NCBI RefSeq assembly: GCF_040807025.1
Contig: NC_090952.1
Location: forward strand, 27,525,068 to 27,589,067
Direction of reading: 5' to 3'
From: Struthio camelus
Lineage: Eukaryota > Chordata > Aves > Struthioniformes > Struthionidae
DNA length: 64,000 bases
The notes beneath the pieces are model-generated. The model ran no database searches, was not told the origin of the DNA, and saw only the letters and a list, made by a program, of their open reading frames with translations. A program made the translations under genes and the position numbers. This document shows positions 37,401 to 48,840 of the stretch, piece after piece. Numbering within the stretch: the stretch's first letter is position 1; each line of letters opens with the position of its first letter.

Positions 37401-39533
37401 AGCCTGTGGGCCTGCTGGGTGTGAGGTTTTGCAGCTGGAATTTGGCAAGAAGGACCCCGACACCCACCCTCTCTAGCTCAGCACCCGCTCCAGGTTGCTG
37501 CTGGAAGAGGGTCCCGGGACGGGAGACGGAGCTGCCCTGCTCCCGGCCTGCTAACATCTCCATGTGCCGTGCATGCAGGTGAGTGCTGCATTGCAATGAG
37601 GTCCATGATCGGCAGCATGGCCCAGCAGTTTGAGACGTTCCTCTTCCACCGTGGCGAGGAGACGGGCTCCATGCGTGGCTGGATGAAGGTCCGAGTCCCC
37701 AAGGACAGGCGCAGCACCCGCGAGAGGCTCTACGGTAACGCTGCCGCACTCTTTGGCTGCTCCCGCTTGGCCTGGGAGGGGTTGAGGGTGGCGTGGCTGA
37801 GCGCTCCCCATGCCCAGCGCCGCTCCCCCCTTCCCCGGCAGCCAGCAGAGGCCGTGCATGGACTGACTAGTCCTCCGGGCACCCTGTGCTCCTGTTGAAA
37901 GAGGACTCAAATATCTGCATGCAGCTCTTTAGCTGTGCCCTTCCTGCCCCGAATTTCTTGCAAGCGAGCCTTCACCAGCCTTGTTCTTTGCAGAGTGGAT
38001 CAGCTTCGAGGAGGAGGATGCCGAAGCGGCCGCCGATGTCCCGACGTGCTCCAAGCCGCCCGTGCACCGTGTCAGGTACCTCCGGCAGAGCACAGTCCTG
38101 CCGCCAGCCCCCCAGCCACCAGCGGCACTAAGGCCGCCTCGATCGCTGTGTGTTGCAGGAGCCGGCCCCACAGCATCCCGGACTTGGCCAGCAGCTACAC
38201 CAACCCGGCCTACTTCATATTCGAGGGGTTGCCCAACACGTGTGTCCTGGCGCCCAGCGCCTCCGAAGCCCTCCATCGCCCCCGCAGCGAGAGGCAGACG
38301 GAGGGCCAGCGGCGCTGCAGCCCGGCAGGCGCCCCGGCCCCATCAGCCGTGGAGGAAGAGCCGTGGGGTGGCTGGCCCTGCAGCGTGGTGGTGGCCCCCG
38401 GCCGCGGATGCCAGCTCAGCCCCCTCCCCACCGGCAGGCAGAGGAGGCCCAAATCGGCCGTTCTGGAGAGGGACCTGCCGGCGGTGGTAGTGGAGGGTGA
38501 CTGCTCCCTGACAGCGTTGCACATGGCGAGGTGTCTCAGCGAGCTGGACCGGGTGCCCCCCGAGGAGGGCAGCCGCCTCAACGGTGGCACGGCCGGCGGC
38601 CCCAAGGCGCAGCTGCGCCAGACCCGCAGCGCCCTGGAGCCGCTGCCGCGGCGCTGCCCCGAGGTGCTGGGGCCCGCGCAGGACACCCAGTGGCATGGTC
38701 AGGCCAAGGAGGTACCGCCTGGCTGCGCGCAGCGCTGCAAGGATCAGGGAGGGCAGGGGAGCTCATCTTGGTGACCTGCTTTTGGACATGAGGCCACCGG
38801 CAAAGCCAGGGCGCTGGCCTCCTGGGGTTGCTCTGCCCTGCCGGAGCAGCAGGATAGGGAGGGAAGGCGGAGGAGCAGCAGTGCCCGGGTCCTGCTTCAT
38901 ACGGATTGGGGAAATGAGGGTGGCCACGTCGTGGTCCTCTGTCGTGACACTGCTGGAGCATGTCCTTGTTCTTCTTTCCCTAGTGGCCCTGCGACAGAGG
39001 TGACCGCTCCCGCAGCATCGGCGTGTGGCTCAGTCACCTTGGCTTGGAGCAATACAAGGACGGGCTGTATGAAAATGGCTGGGATGACCTTGAGTTCTTC
39101 AGGTATCCCCCAAGTCCTGGCACTCATAGAGGGGCACAGGACAGGTGCAATCGGTCCCCAAGTGCCAAAGCAGTAGTGGAGCAGGTCAGGCCAGTTCCTG
39201 TGTCCCCTAGGTCCCTGGTGAGCCACAAGCCTGGAGGGGGAGCAAAGGGGATGTATGCAGAATAGAGTGCAGACGAGGAGGCCATTAACTGATCAAGTCC
39301 CCAATTCCTTCTGGATCCCCTTGGCTTTTGAGGATGCTGTTTCCCTGCATCGTCTTGCTTGCTTCCCCACAGTTGCTTTCTCTCTCACCCCACTGTACAG
39401 AGACATCACTGAGCAGGACCTGCTGGAAGCTGGGGTGCTGAGTCCTACTCACCGGAAGCTCATTCAAGCCAAGCTCTGCGAGAGCACCACTGAAAGTCTG
39501 CAGCAGAGACCCCATCTGAAACCAAACGCCTAG
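28495..39533 (+). CDS. INPPL1-like: SHIP2-like inositol polyphosphate 5-phosphatase, complete
   Basis: Twenty-seven coding exons join in phase to 1160 codons: 28495-28631, 29287-29350, 29955-30093, 30203-30347, 30494-30634, 30820-30907, 31328-31414, 31607-31714, 31838-31952, 32215-32321, 32514-32616, 33075-33271, 33581-33698, 33888-33984, 34524-34662, 34950-35049, 35340-35428, 35767-35848, 35966-36055, 36293-36409, 36696-36784, 37026-37113, 37579-37734, 37994-38075, 38159-38711, 38984-39102, 39401-39533. It has an SH2 domain (SWYHRDIS, FLVRDSES, residues 5-100) and a 5-phosphatase domain with GTWNMG (407-412), TQEN, GNKGAVG, FWFGDLNYR (581-589), PSWCDRILW (664-672) and SDHSPVF (694-700). A C2-like part, an NPAY site (908-911) and a C-terminal SAM domain (about 1084-1150) follow. 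The SAM domain marks it as SHIP2-type, since SHIP1 (INPP5D) lacks one. Human SHIP2 has about 1258 residues; most of the shortfall lies before the SAM domain. The family removes the 5-phosphate of PI(3,4,5)P3 at the membrane. Catalytic residues look intact. Confidence 0.92.
30635..30640 (+). other. INPPL1-like: GC-type 5' splice site (AG|GCGAGT)
   Basis: The exon at 30494-30634 must join the exon at 30820 to give GLHSEIDFTLAGL, which aligns with the same place in SHIP2. The only fitting donor is GCGAGT; there is no GT at or beside the junction. GC-AG introns are a known minor class of the major spliceosome. Confidence 0.7.
36056..36129 (+). repeat. Hexamer array of donor-like GGTGAG/GGTAAG units
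   Basis: Twelve hexamers in a row begin at the donor of the exon ending at 36055. Five read GGTGAG and two GGTAAG; the rest differ by one or two bases. The period of six keeps the reading frame, so any downstream unit could serve as a donor without a frameshift. Reading through gives Gly-Glu, Gly-Lys and Gly-Asp pairs and then a stop near 36148. Confidence 0.85.
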
Positions 39534-40594
39534 ATGCCAGCGTGGCTGTGCTGGGCTCCTCCATGTGTGGGTCTCCTTCGAGGAGCTTCTCGGGGAGCTT
39601 CTGCTCTAAAGTGCCCAGAGCCCAGAGCAGAAGGAGGCAGGACTGGAGGTCACAGGGGTAAATCTGTGATTGGGAAATACATCCTTGGCTGGCTTCCTCT
39701 GCAGTCTTTACCACTACCACCAATGTTTTGCTGAATACGCCCCGCTGACAGCTGCAGCACATGCCTGTGCCAAGCCTGCACCAAAGTCTGGACCTATTGG
39801 CCTTGTGGTGAAACCAGCCTCACTCACAAGTTGTCTGGCCTCACCAGTAAGCGACTGGGTGTTTCTCCATTGGAAAGTCTCAGGGAGTTTCTGTGGCCAT
39901 CAAGACTGACACTGTCTGGGTCTCACTCTGAGCCCTTCCTTCCCTGAAGCAATGGAAGGACCATGCTGAGTCTCACCAGCAAAGAGAGGTGGAAGCCTGC
40001 AGGACAGGGATGTGAGAGAGGTGGAGACCACGCTGGAGGTGAGGACCATCCATGTTGCATCCACCCTACATAAGGGGGGGGGGGCATGACGTGCCCTGAC
40101 AGGCAGGGGCACGCTCTTGTGATCGCCCCAAATGCAGGCACTGAAGCACCACTGGGGAGCCCGATGCTTTGGACCTTAAGGCCCAGCTTCTCTAGGTGGC
40201 CAACTTGGCAGTGGAGAGCAGGGAACCTGCTGCGGGAACCGCCCTGCTCCAGCTCTCCGGGGAACAACATGCTCCCGCGGCTCCGGTCCGTGCGCGGCCG
40301 CAGAGGGTGACACCTTTGCCCAACACCGCTGATGGACCCGAAACTCTTACATGTCCCCAGCGAGGCAGCGCTTGGGGCCTCTCGCCCATTCCTGGAGAGA
40401 GCCCCAGACTCATCCCTTAGCTCTCCCCATAGCCACGCGATCGTGGGGGCACAAACCCTCGGCGGGGAGGCCGGGCCGCGCTGCTGGGCGCTTCCCTCCG
40501 CCCTGCCCTGCCCCGCCGTTTCCAAGCGCCTTTTTTCACACCGCTTCGAAGGCTGCGTCGCTGTTTTCTTACGCCTCTTGCCGTTGCAATCGAG

Positions 40595-40600
40595 AATAAA
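40595..40600 (+). terminator. INPPL1-like: Probable polyadenylation signal of the SHIP-like gene
   Basis: AATAAA lies about 1.06 kb after the stop at 39533, right before sequence becomes CpG-dense. No earlier exact hexamer was noticed. Confidence 0.5.
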
Positions 40601-40619
40601 GTCCCAGGGCTCAGCGGGC

Positions 40620-43400
40620 GCCGCGGGCCGTGCACTGCCTGGTCTTTGGTGGGGGGGGGTCGCCATACCGTGATAGCTGGCCCGGTGTCGCGGCGGGGAC
40701 ACGCAGCTCCTTCCCCGCCCCGAGACGCGCCAGCTCCTGCTGCCCAGCCCCAAGCCCCCGTGCGTCCCCGCGCTGCCTCCTGCCCGGGCCTGGGCGACGG
40801 CGGCCGCTCGCGGGCATCCCGGCGCTGGCAGCCCTGCTTCCTCCTAGGGCCGGGCCGCTTTGGCGCGGGGGCTGCGGGCTGAGGACCTTCCCTGCGGCTC
40901 GGCGGTAAAAATCTGTGTTCGTGCACCGGCCGCCCCTCGCCCCGATCCACGTCCGCGCGAAGACATCGAACCCGCGGCGCGCCGGGGCGCCAGCGCCGGA
41001 CGGTCCCCGTTTTTGGGGACACTATGCCCGGGCTGGCCTCAAGGTGGCAGTGGCCACCTTTGTCCCCAGGAGAGCCCTGTAGGGCCTGGCCCTGGTGCAA
41101 GCGGGGGTCACCCCCAGGGCTGGGGGCAGCAAGGCAGGAGCCGGCCCGTCCCCGTGCCTGTCCCCGTCCCCATGCCCGTGCTGTGCCCGTGCCGGCGCAG
41201 CCCCGGCCCCGCTGCCGGGGCAGGACGACGTGGCCTCACGGGGGGCAGGACGTGCCGCCTGTCCGGCCTCGGCACGGGGGTCCGAGGCCGGCGGCGAGGT
41301 GCGAGGGCGGCGGCGGGCAGGAGGGCGGCCCCGGCCTCACGGCGGCCATGGCCCCGCGCCCCACGGCCCCTCCGCCGGGGTGGGTGGGTGGGGGCCGCAC
41401 CGGCCCTGCAGCCGGCGGGGGGAATGGCCGAGGCGGGAAGGGGGCCGAGGCGGGAAGGGGGCCGAGGACGGCGGGTGGCGAGGGAAGCTGGCGCCGGTGG
41501 CCTCGGGCGCCTGCCCCCGCCTCCGCCCGCCTCCGGCCCTGCCTCTCCCTGGCACTTTGCTCCCCGAGCCGGGTGCCGGCTCCGCGCGGCCCTGCACAGC
41601 GGCAGCGGCACCGCTCGACGGCCCCTGCCCCGGCCCAGCATGGCCCCCGGCGCCGCCGGGCACCGGCCCTGCCCGCGGCCGCCCCGCACCTGAGCGCGCC
41701 CCGTCCGGGCCGGCACCGGAGGTGAGGCGGCGGCGGTGACGGCGCGGGGCACCGGCCCAAGCGAGGCCTTGGGCCCGAGGGAGGCGGGCGGGTGTCGGGG
41801 GGAACGACGCGCGCGCGCGGGCGACCCCTCCTCGCCGTCCCTCGCGGCAGCGAGGCCGCCCCAGCCCGGCCCGCGCATCCTCCCCAGCGCTGCCCTCTTC
41901 TCGGCCTTCCTCCCTCCCCAGGCACCTGCCTCCTCCTCCTCCTGCCCCTCTCCCTCGCTCCCAGGGCACGTCCCCTCCAGAGGTGACTCTGCCTCCGCTA
42001 GGTCCGTGCGCTCCGCCGAGGAGGTGCAGGGGCCGGGGAAACCTGGCCCAAAAAAGCTCCCAAAACCCCATGTCACCTCCTCCCTCCCCACTGGGAAATG
42101 GCGTCACCTCGGAGAGGATGAACCTGCCAGCTCCGGGCAGCACAGAAAGCGCCCGGCCCCGCCAGCCCCCAGCTCCGCCGGCCTCCCCGGGGGGAAAGCG
42201 CCCGGCCCCCGCCAGCCCCCGGCTCCGCCGGCCTCCCTGGGGGGAAAGCGCCCGGCCCCCGCCAGCCCCCAGCTCCGCCGGCCTCCCCGGGGGGAAAGCG
42301 CCCGGCCCCCGCCAGCCCCCGGCTCCGCCGGCCTCCCCGGGGGGAAAGCGCCCGGCCCCGCCAGCCCCCGGCTCCGCCGGCCTCCCCGGAGGAAAAGCGC
42401 CCGGCCCCCGCCAGCCCCCGGCTCCGCCGGCCTCCCCGGGGGGAAAGCGCCCGGCCCTGCCAGCCCCCGGCTCCGCCGGCCTCCCCGGGGGGAAAGCTCC
42501 CGGCCCCCGCCAGCCCCCGGCTCCGCCGGCCTCCCCGGGGGGAAAGCTCCCGGCCCCCGCCAGCCCCCGGCTCCGCCGGCCTCCCCGGGGGGAAAGCGCC
42601 CGGCCCTGCCAGCCCCCGGCTCCGCCGGCCTCCCCGGGGGGAAAGCTCCCGGCCCCCGCCAGCCCCCGGCTCCGCCGGCCTCCCCGGCCAGGAAGCGTCA
42701 GCTCTGGGAGCAGCGACTTGGAGTTTGCGTTTCGGCTGCAGCTGCTCTGGCAGCCAAAGGAAAAAGATTAAAAAAGAAATTAGGTCGCGCTCCCCTTGTG
42801 CCAGGGCTTTGGCTGTGCAAACCACGTGGCGATTAGGGGAAAGGGTCCTTGCGCAGGACGTTTTGCATAATTTCCCCTTGTTTTGCAATATCCGAGCGTT
42901 TGGGCGAGAAGAAAAGCCCTGTGTTTTCCTCCTTTCCAGCGGCAGCCAGGTTTCGGGCTCGCCCTGCCCAGTTACCCCTCAGCGGCTCAGCCGTCCCGCT
43001 CTGCGATTTGCTCTGCTGTCAGCAGCTCCCGAAGCGCCGCCGCTCGCCCCTGCAGAGCGGGGCCCGGCCTCGCCGCCCCGGGCGCCGGCCCTTCCCCGCC
43101 GCGACGCCCCGCCAGCGTCCCGTCCTCTTCCCGGGAGGCAGGACCTTTGGCTCCCGAGCGGAGCCCGGCGTCTGCCCTGCCAGGCTCATTCATTTTATTG
43201 GTGCCTTTCCACCGCCTACGTAAATTGGACACGCAGGAGGCCTGGGCACCGCTGCGGCAGGCTGGGGTCAGGTCGAGCCGCGCCGTGTCCTTTTCCTCCA
43301 GGGCTCTTTATCTCCTTGTCCAGCTCCCGTGGCTGCTGCGCCCGGCCAGGAGACGGCTCAGCTGCGCTCGCTCCCTCCCGCTAAAGTCCACGCTGGAGAG
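40620..43400. promoter_or_regulatory. CpG-rich stretch upstream of P2RY4
   Basis: High CpG density begins after the SHIP-like 3' end and fades by about 43.4 kb. It may hold a promoter and a noncoding first exon of P2RY4: a CGGAG|GTGAGG donor candidate lies at 41721/41722, and the P2RY4 coding exon begins with an acceptor at 48824. No protein exon with recognisable content was found. Confidence 0.4.
42150..42690. repeat. 50-bp minisatellite, about 11 copies
   Basis: Near-identical units of 50 bp contain GGGGAAAGCGCCCGGCCCCC, GCCAGCCCCCGGCTCCGCCG and GCCTCCCCGG; phase is easily seen at 42191, 42241 and 42291. Variants differ by GCGC versus GCTC and by single C deletions. The minus strand is G-run rich and could form quadruplexes. 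It makes a 366-codon Pro-rich frame that I reject as coding. Confidence 0.95.
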
Positions 43401-46400
43401 GCCGTGGCCAGGGAAAACGGTCCCGCTGAAATTACCTAGAAATGGGAACAGGCCTGGCGATGACGTGTCCTCTGGGTGGACTGATGTAAATCAGAGCAAC
43501 TTAAACCACTGATTTTGATCATGACTGAGATGAGGAAGCAGGAAACTTCAGCTGTTGAGATTAAGAGTGTTAAATGTAGTCGTCTTTCACATTTTTATTT
43601 TTCGGTTGTTTTCCTGAAGAAAAGTTGCTTAGGAACAGTTAAAAGATGTTGCTAAATACTGACAATACTGCAGGCATTGTATTTTTTGCCAGACACCGTG
43701 AACCTACACTCCCATCCGAGCAGCCCTCCACCAGACGGCTACACAGATACTTTCTGCCTTTTCTTTTCTCTCTCTCTGTTAGAGAGAGAGATATATATAT
43801 ATATTTATCTACTGGATTTTTCATGTGTTCCTCGTGATTGTTGACCTATGTTTCGTGGAAATTGGCTTTGGTCGCTGAATCCTTCAGCATGTCCGGTCTG
43901 GTAGATCGTGTTGTTTCATGCTCCATTTATTCAGAGGTTAGAAGAGGAAAACAAATCTCCCAATTCTTCATATCCTCATCAGTGTGTCAACTTTGAGAGA
44001 AACAGCTGCTGGCCAGACCGGTGCAGTAAACCCCAGTGACGAAGAGAGTCTGGCTGCACCTGAGGCAGAGGTGGCTGCTGGTTTCTTCGTCACGAGGGGT
44101 GGTTCCAGGTGCTCAGCCAGGGCATGGCACAAGCTCAGGGGCAGCAAAAACGTACTGAAAATTTTATTGTGTAATAAATTTATACTGGTTTAATGGGACG
44201 CTGGAAGGTGAGCCTTCTAAGGCACTGTGTTATACCCAGAGCTAGGCTCGCCTTCCAAGCACAATCCCTGCTTTTCCTGGCTTTGCAAGGGTGGAGCAGC
44301 CCAGCAGAGCTCTGTATTGTTCTCATGGAGTCAAGAAATTCCCATGCACACCCGCAGTGATCTCGAGCCTGGGATTCCCGGCATCTCCTCTTATTTCTGT
44401 TCTGAAACTTGCTCTGAAGTGGCCTTTTGCTGCAGTGTTAGGAAAATCTCGGCTGAAGGACATGTAATAGCGACTTCCTCATGCCACTGCTCCACCTGGG
44501 GGAGTGGGGCCACCTTTCATCGCCTTTGAACAGGCTGGTGCCGACGGTGGGTAACCAGTGGGTTACCTTGGGTTAATATTTCAATGCTGAAGATAAGTCC
44601 CCTCTCACCGATCGGGTCTCCCCAGGGCCAGGGCTTGGTTCATCATACGGTACTGGCCACCGGTAAGGCCCTGCAGTGTGGGAAGACATCTCAGTCTGGG
44701 CTGCCTTCCCCTCTGGGGACCAACTGGAGGAGAGTGGGTGGTCCTAATGTCCCGCACCCAGCACAGCACTTAGGCCCCTGACTCTTAATGCAGGCTTTTA
44801 ACCTTACACTGATTTCACTCATCAGTCAGAAGTTGAGCTAGCATTAGGAGCCTCACTCTTCTGTTGAATTATCAAGTAGAAGAGTATGTGTCTATTGTGA
44901 AAGACACCAGGAGCAGTAGGGTTTTCCCATGAGGAGGGTATCACAGGGTCCTTAAAGGCAGGTGAATTCGTAGGCTGACATCTTCTCTGGAAGGTATCTC
45001 AGTAATGGATCTACCCTTCAGAGGCCTTCCCTTTTGTGCTTCTCCCTGCCCTTTTTCTAAGGACACTGCTGTCAAAATGATTCATAGATGCAAATTCAGA
45101 CTCAATGTCGCTGGGGTTTGGTAATGACTACTTTGAGAACTGGGACAAAGGCCTGCAGCTGGAGTGGGAAGCTGAGCAGATGCTGGTGCGAGGCAGGCTT
45201 GAGCACAGATGTGATACATGCACAATCGGTCCAAACCCTGGCTGGGTAGTACAGGCACCCATTTGATCCCCTCGAGGCCTTCTGTGTTCTCTAGTCTCTC
45301 TACAGAGAGGACTCGCTGCTCTGCCATGTGGCTGCTGCGTGGCTTTGCTGTGCGGGCTCTGGCATGGATTGCTTTACTGGCAGAGTCTGAATCTTTTTTC
45401 TTTCTCAGGTCTTGCATCTTGCTAGGTATGTGCTTATCAGCTAGCGTTTATCTGTGAATTGTGGTAACCGTCTGAGACAGTCTGGCACACTGGATGTTAG
45501 TGGTGGAGAAGAAGAGACAACTGCATTACTTTATTAACTCCCTGGTATTCCAGCTTTCTGTCTGAGGCTTGTTCTTCCTACCCACACTGAGAACATAAGA
45601 TGTTCCATAGTCTGCAGGGGTAAAGCATCATTATTTGCTCATTTCTCCAGGACAATGAATAATTATATAGTTAAAGTTGGAAAAAAAAAAATCCAGGCTA
45701 GATCTGGCCAGAGATTGCCTGAAGCAAGCTTATTAGGAAGGAAGCTCTGCCAGCAGCTTTTTGCAGCTGAGCAAGCTCTTCGGTCCTCACTGCGTCGATG
45801 GCTCCATTTCAGTCTTCCTCCACTTCCCTATAGATGTGTCTGGGCAGCAGAGCAGCTGTCCAGGCTCAAGTCAGGATAACACCATGGAACACACCCAAGA
45901 ATGCCAAGGGAACTGTGCACACCACCCCAAAATAGGCTGGGCCCCGGGGGATCTTCTCGGCTCCCAGACGCATGAGAAACCTGCCTTGCATATAGCTGGA
46001 ATGTGGCTGATGGACACAGCCCAGGGATGAGACCCAGTGAAGCTGGCTAAATTAAGTGGCAGAGCACGCTTGATTCTTGATAGCTCTGATGCTCTGGGAC
46101 CTCTCAGTTGGGTGTTTAAACTACATACATGAGGGTGACCTGGGTGCACCCTCCTTGCAGTGTGCCCTGCACCCCTTCAGCAGGATGCTGGCATTGCCCA
46201 GCAACTCCCAGTGCTACAATCTGTGCTGGCAGTGGAGATGGGCCACTTCCCAGATCCCTGCTGCTGCTCTCCCAGCACCCGGGATTTCCGCGGAGGTGTT
46301 CCCGCAAGGTTGTCCAAGCCAAGGCTGCGAGATACAGCTGGTACCAGAGCCTGGAGGCAGCTAGGGTTTCACACGAGCTGGTCTTCAGTCCTGTTTACAG

Positions 46401-48820
46401 GGGAATTGACTGAATTTCCTTTGTTAATGTTTGATCAGGACCTGCCTGTTGCTCTCTGAACTCATGCCTGTAATAAAGCTGTGAAGCAATCTGCACTTTC
46501 TGTAGCTGGAAAGCAATTGCAGAGTGTTTGATTTGGGCCCGAGGCTCCAGTTCAGCCCAAAACTCAAACAAATGGCACAGAGCGCGTGTAGCCACAGGGG
46601 CTAGCTCGGCACAGACACCCTCCTGTCTCTCAGCCCATCTGCCGGGTGATTAGTTTATGATCATGACTGTAAATCTAGGAATGCCAGTCTATCCAGGCAA
46701 GGCTCTGCAGAGCAAAGTGACAAAACGGATCAAATATCACCTGACCCCAGAGCCATGAATGAAAGAGATAAAGGGGACTGGAGGAAGAGGTAACCAAAGG
46801 AAGAGAGCAGGAGACAACGCAGCCTTCTACCTTGTATCACCGAAACTAGCATCCCATCGATGTGTGTCATCTCCCTGGACCCAGAGTCCTCCTCTATGTC
46901 CTCCTAATGTCATTTCATGGGTGAGCTCTGAACCAACATAAACCAAATGCACACCGTGCAACCCCTGCTGTGAGATACAGCGTTCAGATGCACCCTCAGC
47001 TCTCTCTATAGCATGGCAGAAGCCAACTCCTGCTCCCATTTCAGATTTCCCTGGTTACTCATCGGAGAACACCACGGACCCTAGCCACTTGCCCACAGAA
47101 GGGGAAGATGGTGCTCAGCCTGCCCAGACTCGGTCTGCAAGTCGTTTCCAGCACCGCTGTGTGCAAAAGCACCAACCTCAGGTTACAAGTGCAGCCTGCC
47201 TTTCCTGACTCTCCAAATAAGCCCTTGCTTTTGGCTGTATTTAAACCTCCAGGATTCAGTGGAGCCCACTGGACAAAGGCATCTTAGCGTGTGTAACCGG
47301 CCAGGCCCTATTACTTTTGAATCCTCTGAAATATTACCAGCAATAGCTCTATATTTTCCTCTTGACCTTTGGCAGATGCCGCTGGCCCAGGAGCAAACCT
47401 TTACTGGACCCCAATAGATACACGTCCATGGGATAAGAATATATGGCTTTACAATTACTTTTTTTGAGCGTCTCTGATTATGGTTTTAAACCTATTTAAT
47501 GCACCAGGTCGAACTAGTGCATTCAATAGAGCTAAAAGAGCATAAAATGCAGTTAAGTGGTCTGGTTTTTTGTTCTTGCTTAAGGTGTGACTTTGGCCTG
47601 CTGTTAGCAAAGCTGCAGAAGCACTGGCTGGCACCAGGCTTGTGCACTGGGCCAAAACCAGAATACACAGATTGCCCAATTGGCCTTGCAGCAGCTGACA
47701 GCTAAAAGAGGTTTTTTGTTTTTTTTTTTTACTTCAGTCAGCTGCTCTTTTGCCCTCCATCATTGTGGGGCCAACTGTTGAGTTGCCTCTGTCCGCCCTG
47801 CCTGTAGCTTCTCAGTCTGCTGCCTTGGCTGATGGAAGCAGCTGCTCCAGAAGTGCTTTGCAAGGAAGCAAGGCAATCTCAGAAGACCTGAGATGCTGAA
47901 ACTCTTCTCAGACTTAGCCCTTTGTTGGATGTGACAACTGCAGTAGAAGCTCCCTCTTTCTTCTGGAGAAGTGGACTCTGAACTTTAGACATCTTGAAAT
48001 GCAGATGCAATCATTTTATAGTTTGCCCTCGCATTTTACCCTGGGGATAAATTTGCCAGGATGATGAGAATCCCAGTCTTTGATCCTAACAATGTGCAAG
48101 AGGGAAAAGTCCTGCCTGGCTTGTGAACTTGCACTCTCTTGGGCTGGGACTTGGCTCTGTCATAGCTCCTCTCTGCACCGCTTAGATCGTCGCTCTCCTA
48201 TTGAGAATACCCGGCAGCTGGAGGCCCCTCACTGTCCAGGGACGCTCTCTCCCAAAGGCTCATTTAACAGCTCCCCAAGGATTTCTGCAGGCCATAATAT
48301 TCCCCCAGACAAGCCTTTCTTCTCCTCTAGCCTTTCTTCTGTTGAGGACCCCTCTGGGATGAGCAGCATTGTCAGGATGGTGCCAATTAGACTGAGCTGG
48401 TTTCCAACAGTCTGCGCTGGCACTGAGCAGGGGTTTGCTATTGCTCATAAAGGTTTCTTTGTCAGTGGCGCAGTGGGTTTGCTGGCCCGGCGGCTGGGGC
48501 ACAGCGTGGCAGGGGGGACGCAGGCCTTTCTGTCTAAGGCATGCTTCCCGGGCTCTCATACAGCGCTGGTGTCACTGCACAGTGCTCAAAGGGATGATTA
48601 ATGGGTGTCATTGTGGGGGCTCCAAAGGGAAGGATTTGTCAAGCCTTTCTTGGCTGACTGTAAGGCCCAAATGTGAGAGCTGAGAAAAACCAAAGAATCA
48701 TCAAAGTGGCCGGAGCTCTTGGAGGGGGGGGGGGAAATCTGGCATCTTTGGCTCCCTTCCACGCTTTGTGCCTCACAGTGGTTGAGTTCAACAGCTAATG
48801 TGTTTTTATTAACTGCTCTT
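43401..48820. other. Gene-free stretch, probably P2RY4 intron or intergenic
   Basis: Sequence of ordinary composition with a short GA/TA simple repeat at about 43780-43806 and small open frames only. No known repeat family, RNA gene or exon was recognised. If the P2RY4 leader exon lies in the CpG-rich stretch, all of this is its first intron. Confidence 0.4.
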
Positions 48821-48824
48821 CTAG
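48821..48824 (+). other. P2RY4: 3' splice site before the P2RY4 coding exon
   Basis: A pyrimidine-rich stretch ending TCTTCTAG runs directly up to 48824, followed by ATCTGGCTTTGAGAAC and the start codon. This implies an intron in the 5' leader. Confidence 0.55.
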
Positions 48825-48840
48825 ATCTGGCTTTGAGAAC

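Noticed and set aside
41736-42836. 366-codon Pro-rich frame
   Set aside because: Most of it is the 50-bp minisatellite, and other frames and the antisense strand are equally open.
47455-47679. Small Ala/Leu-rich minus-strand frame
   Set aside because: No splice context, no conserved motif, and isolated in a gene-free stretch.
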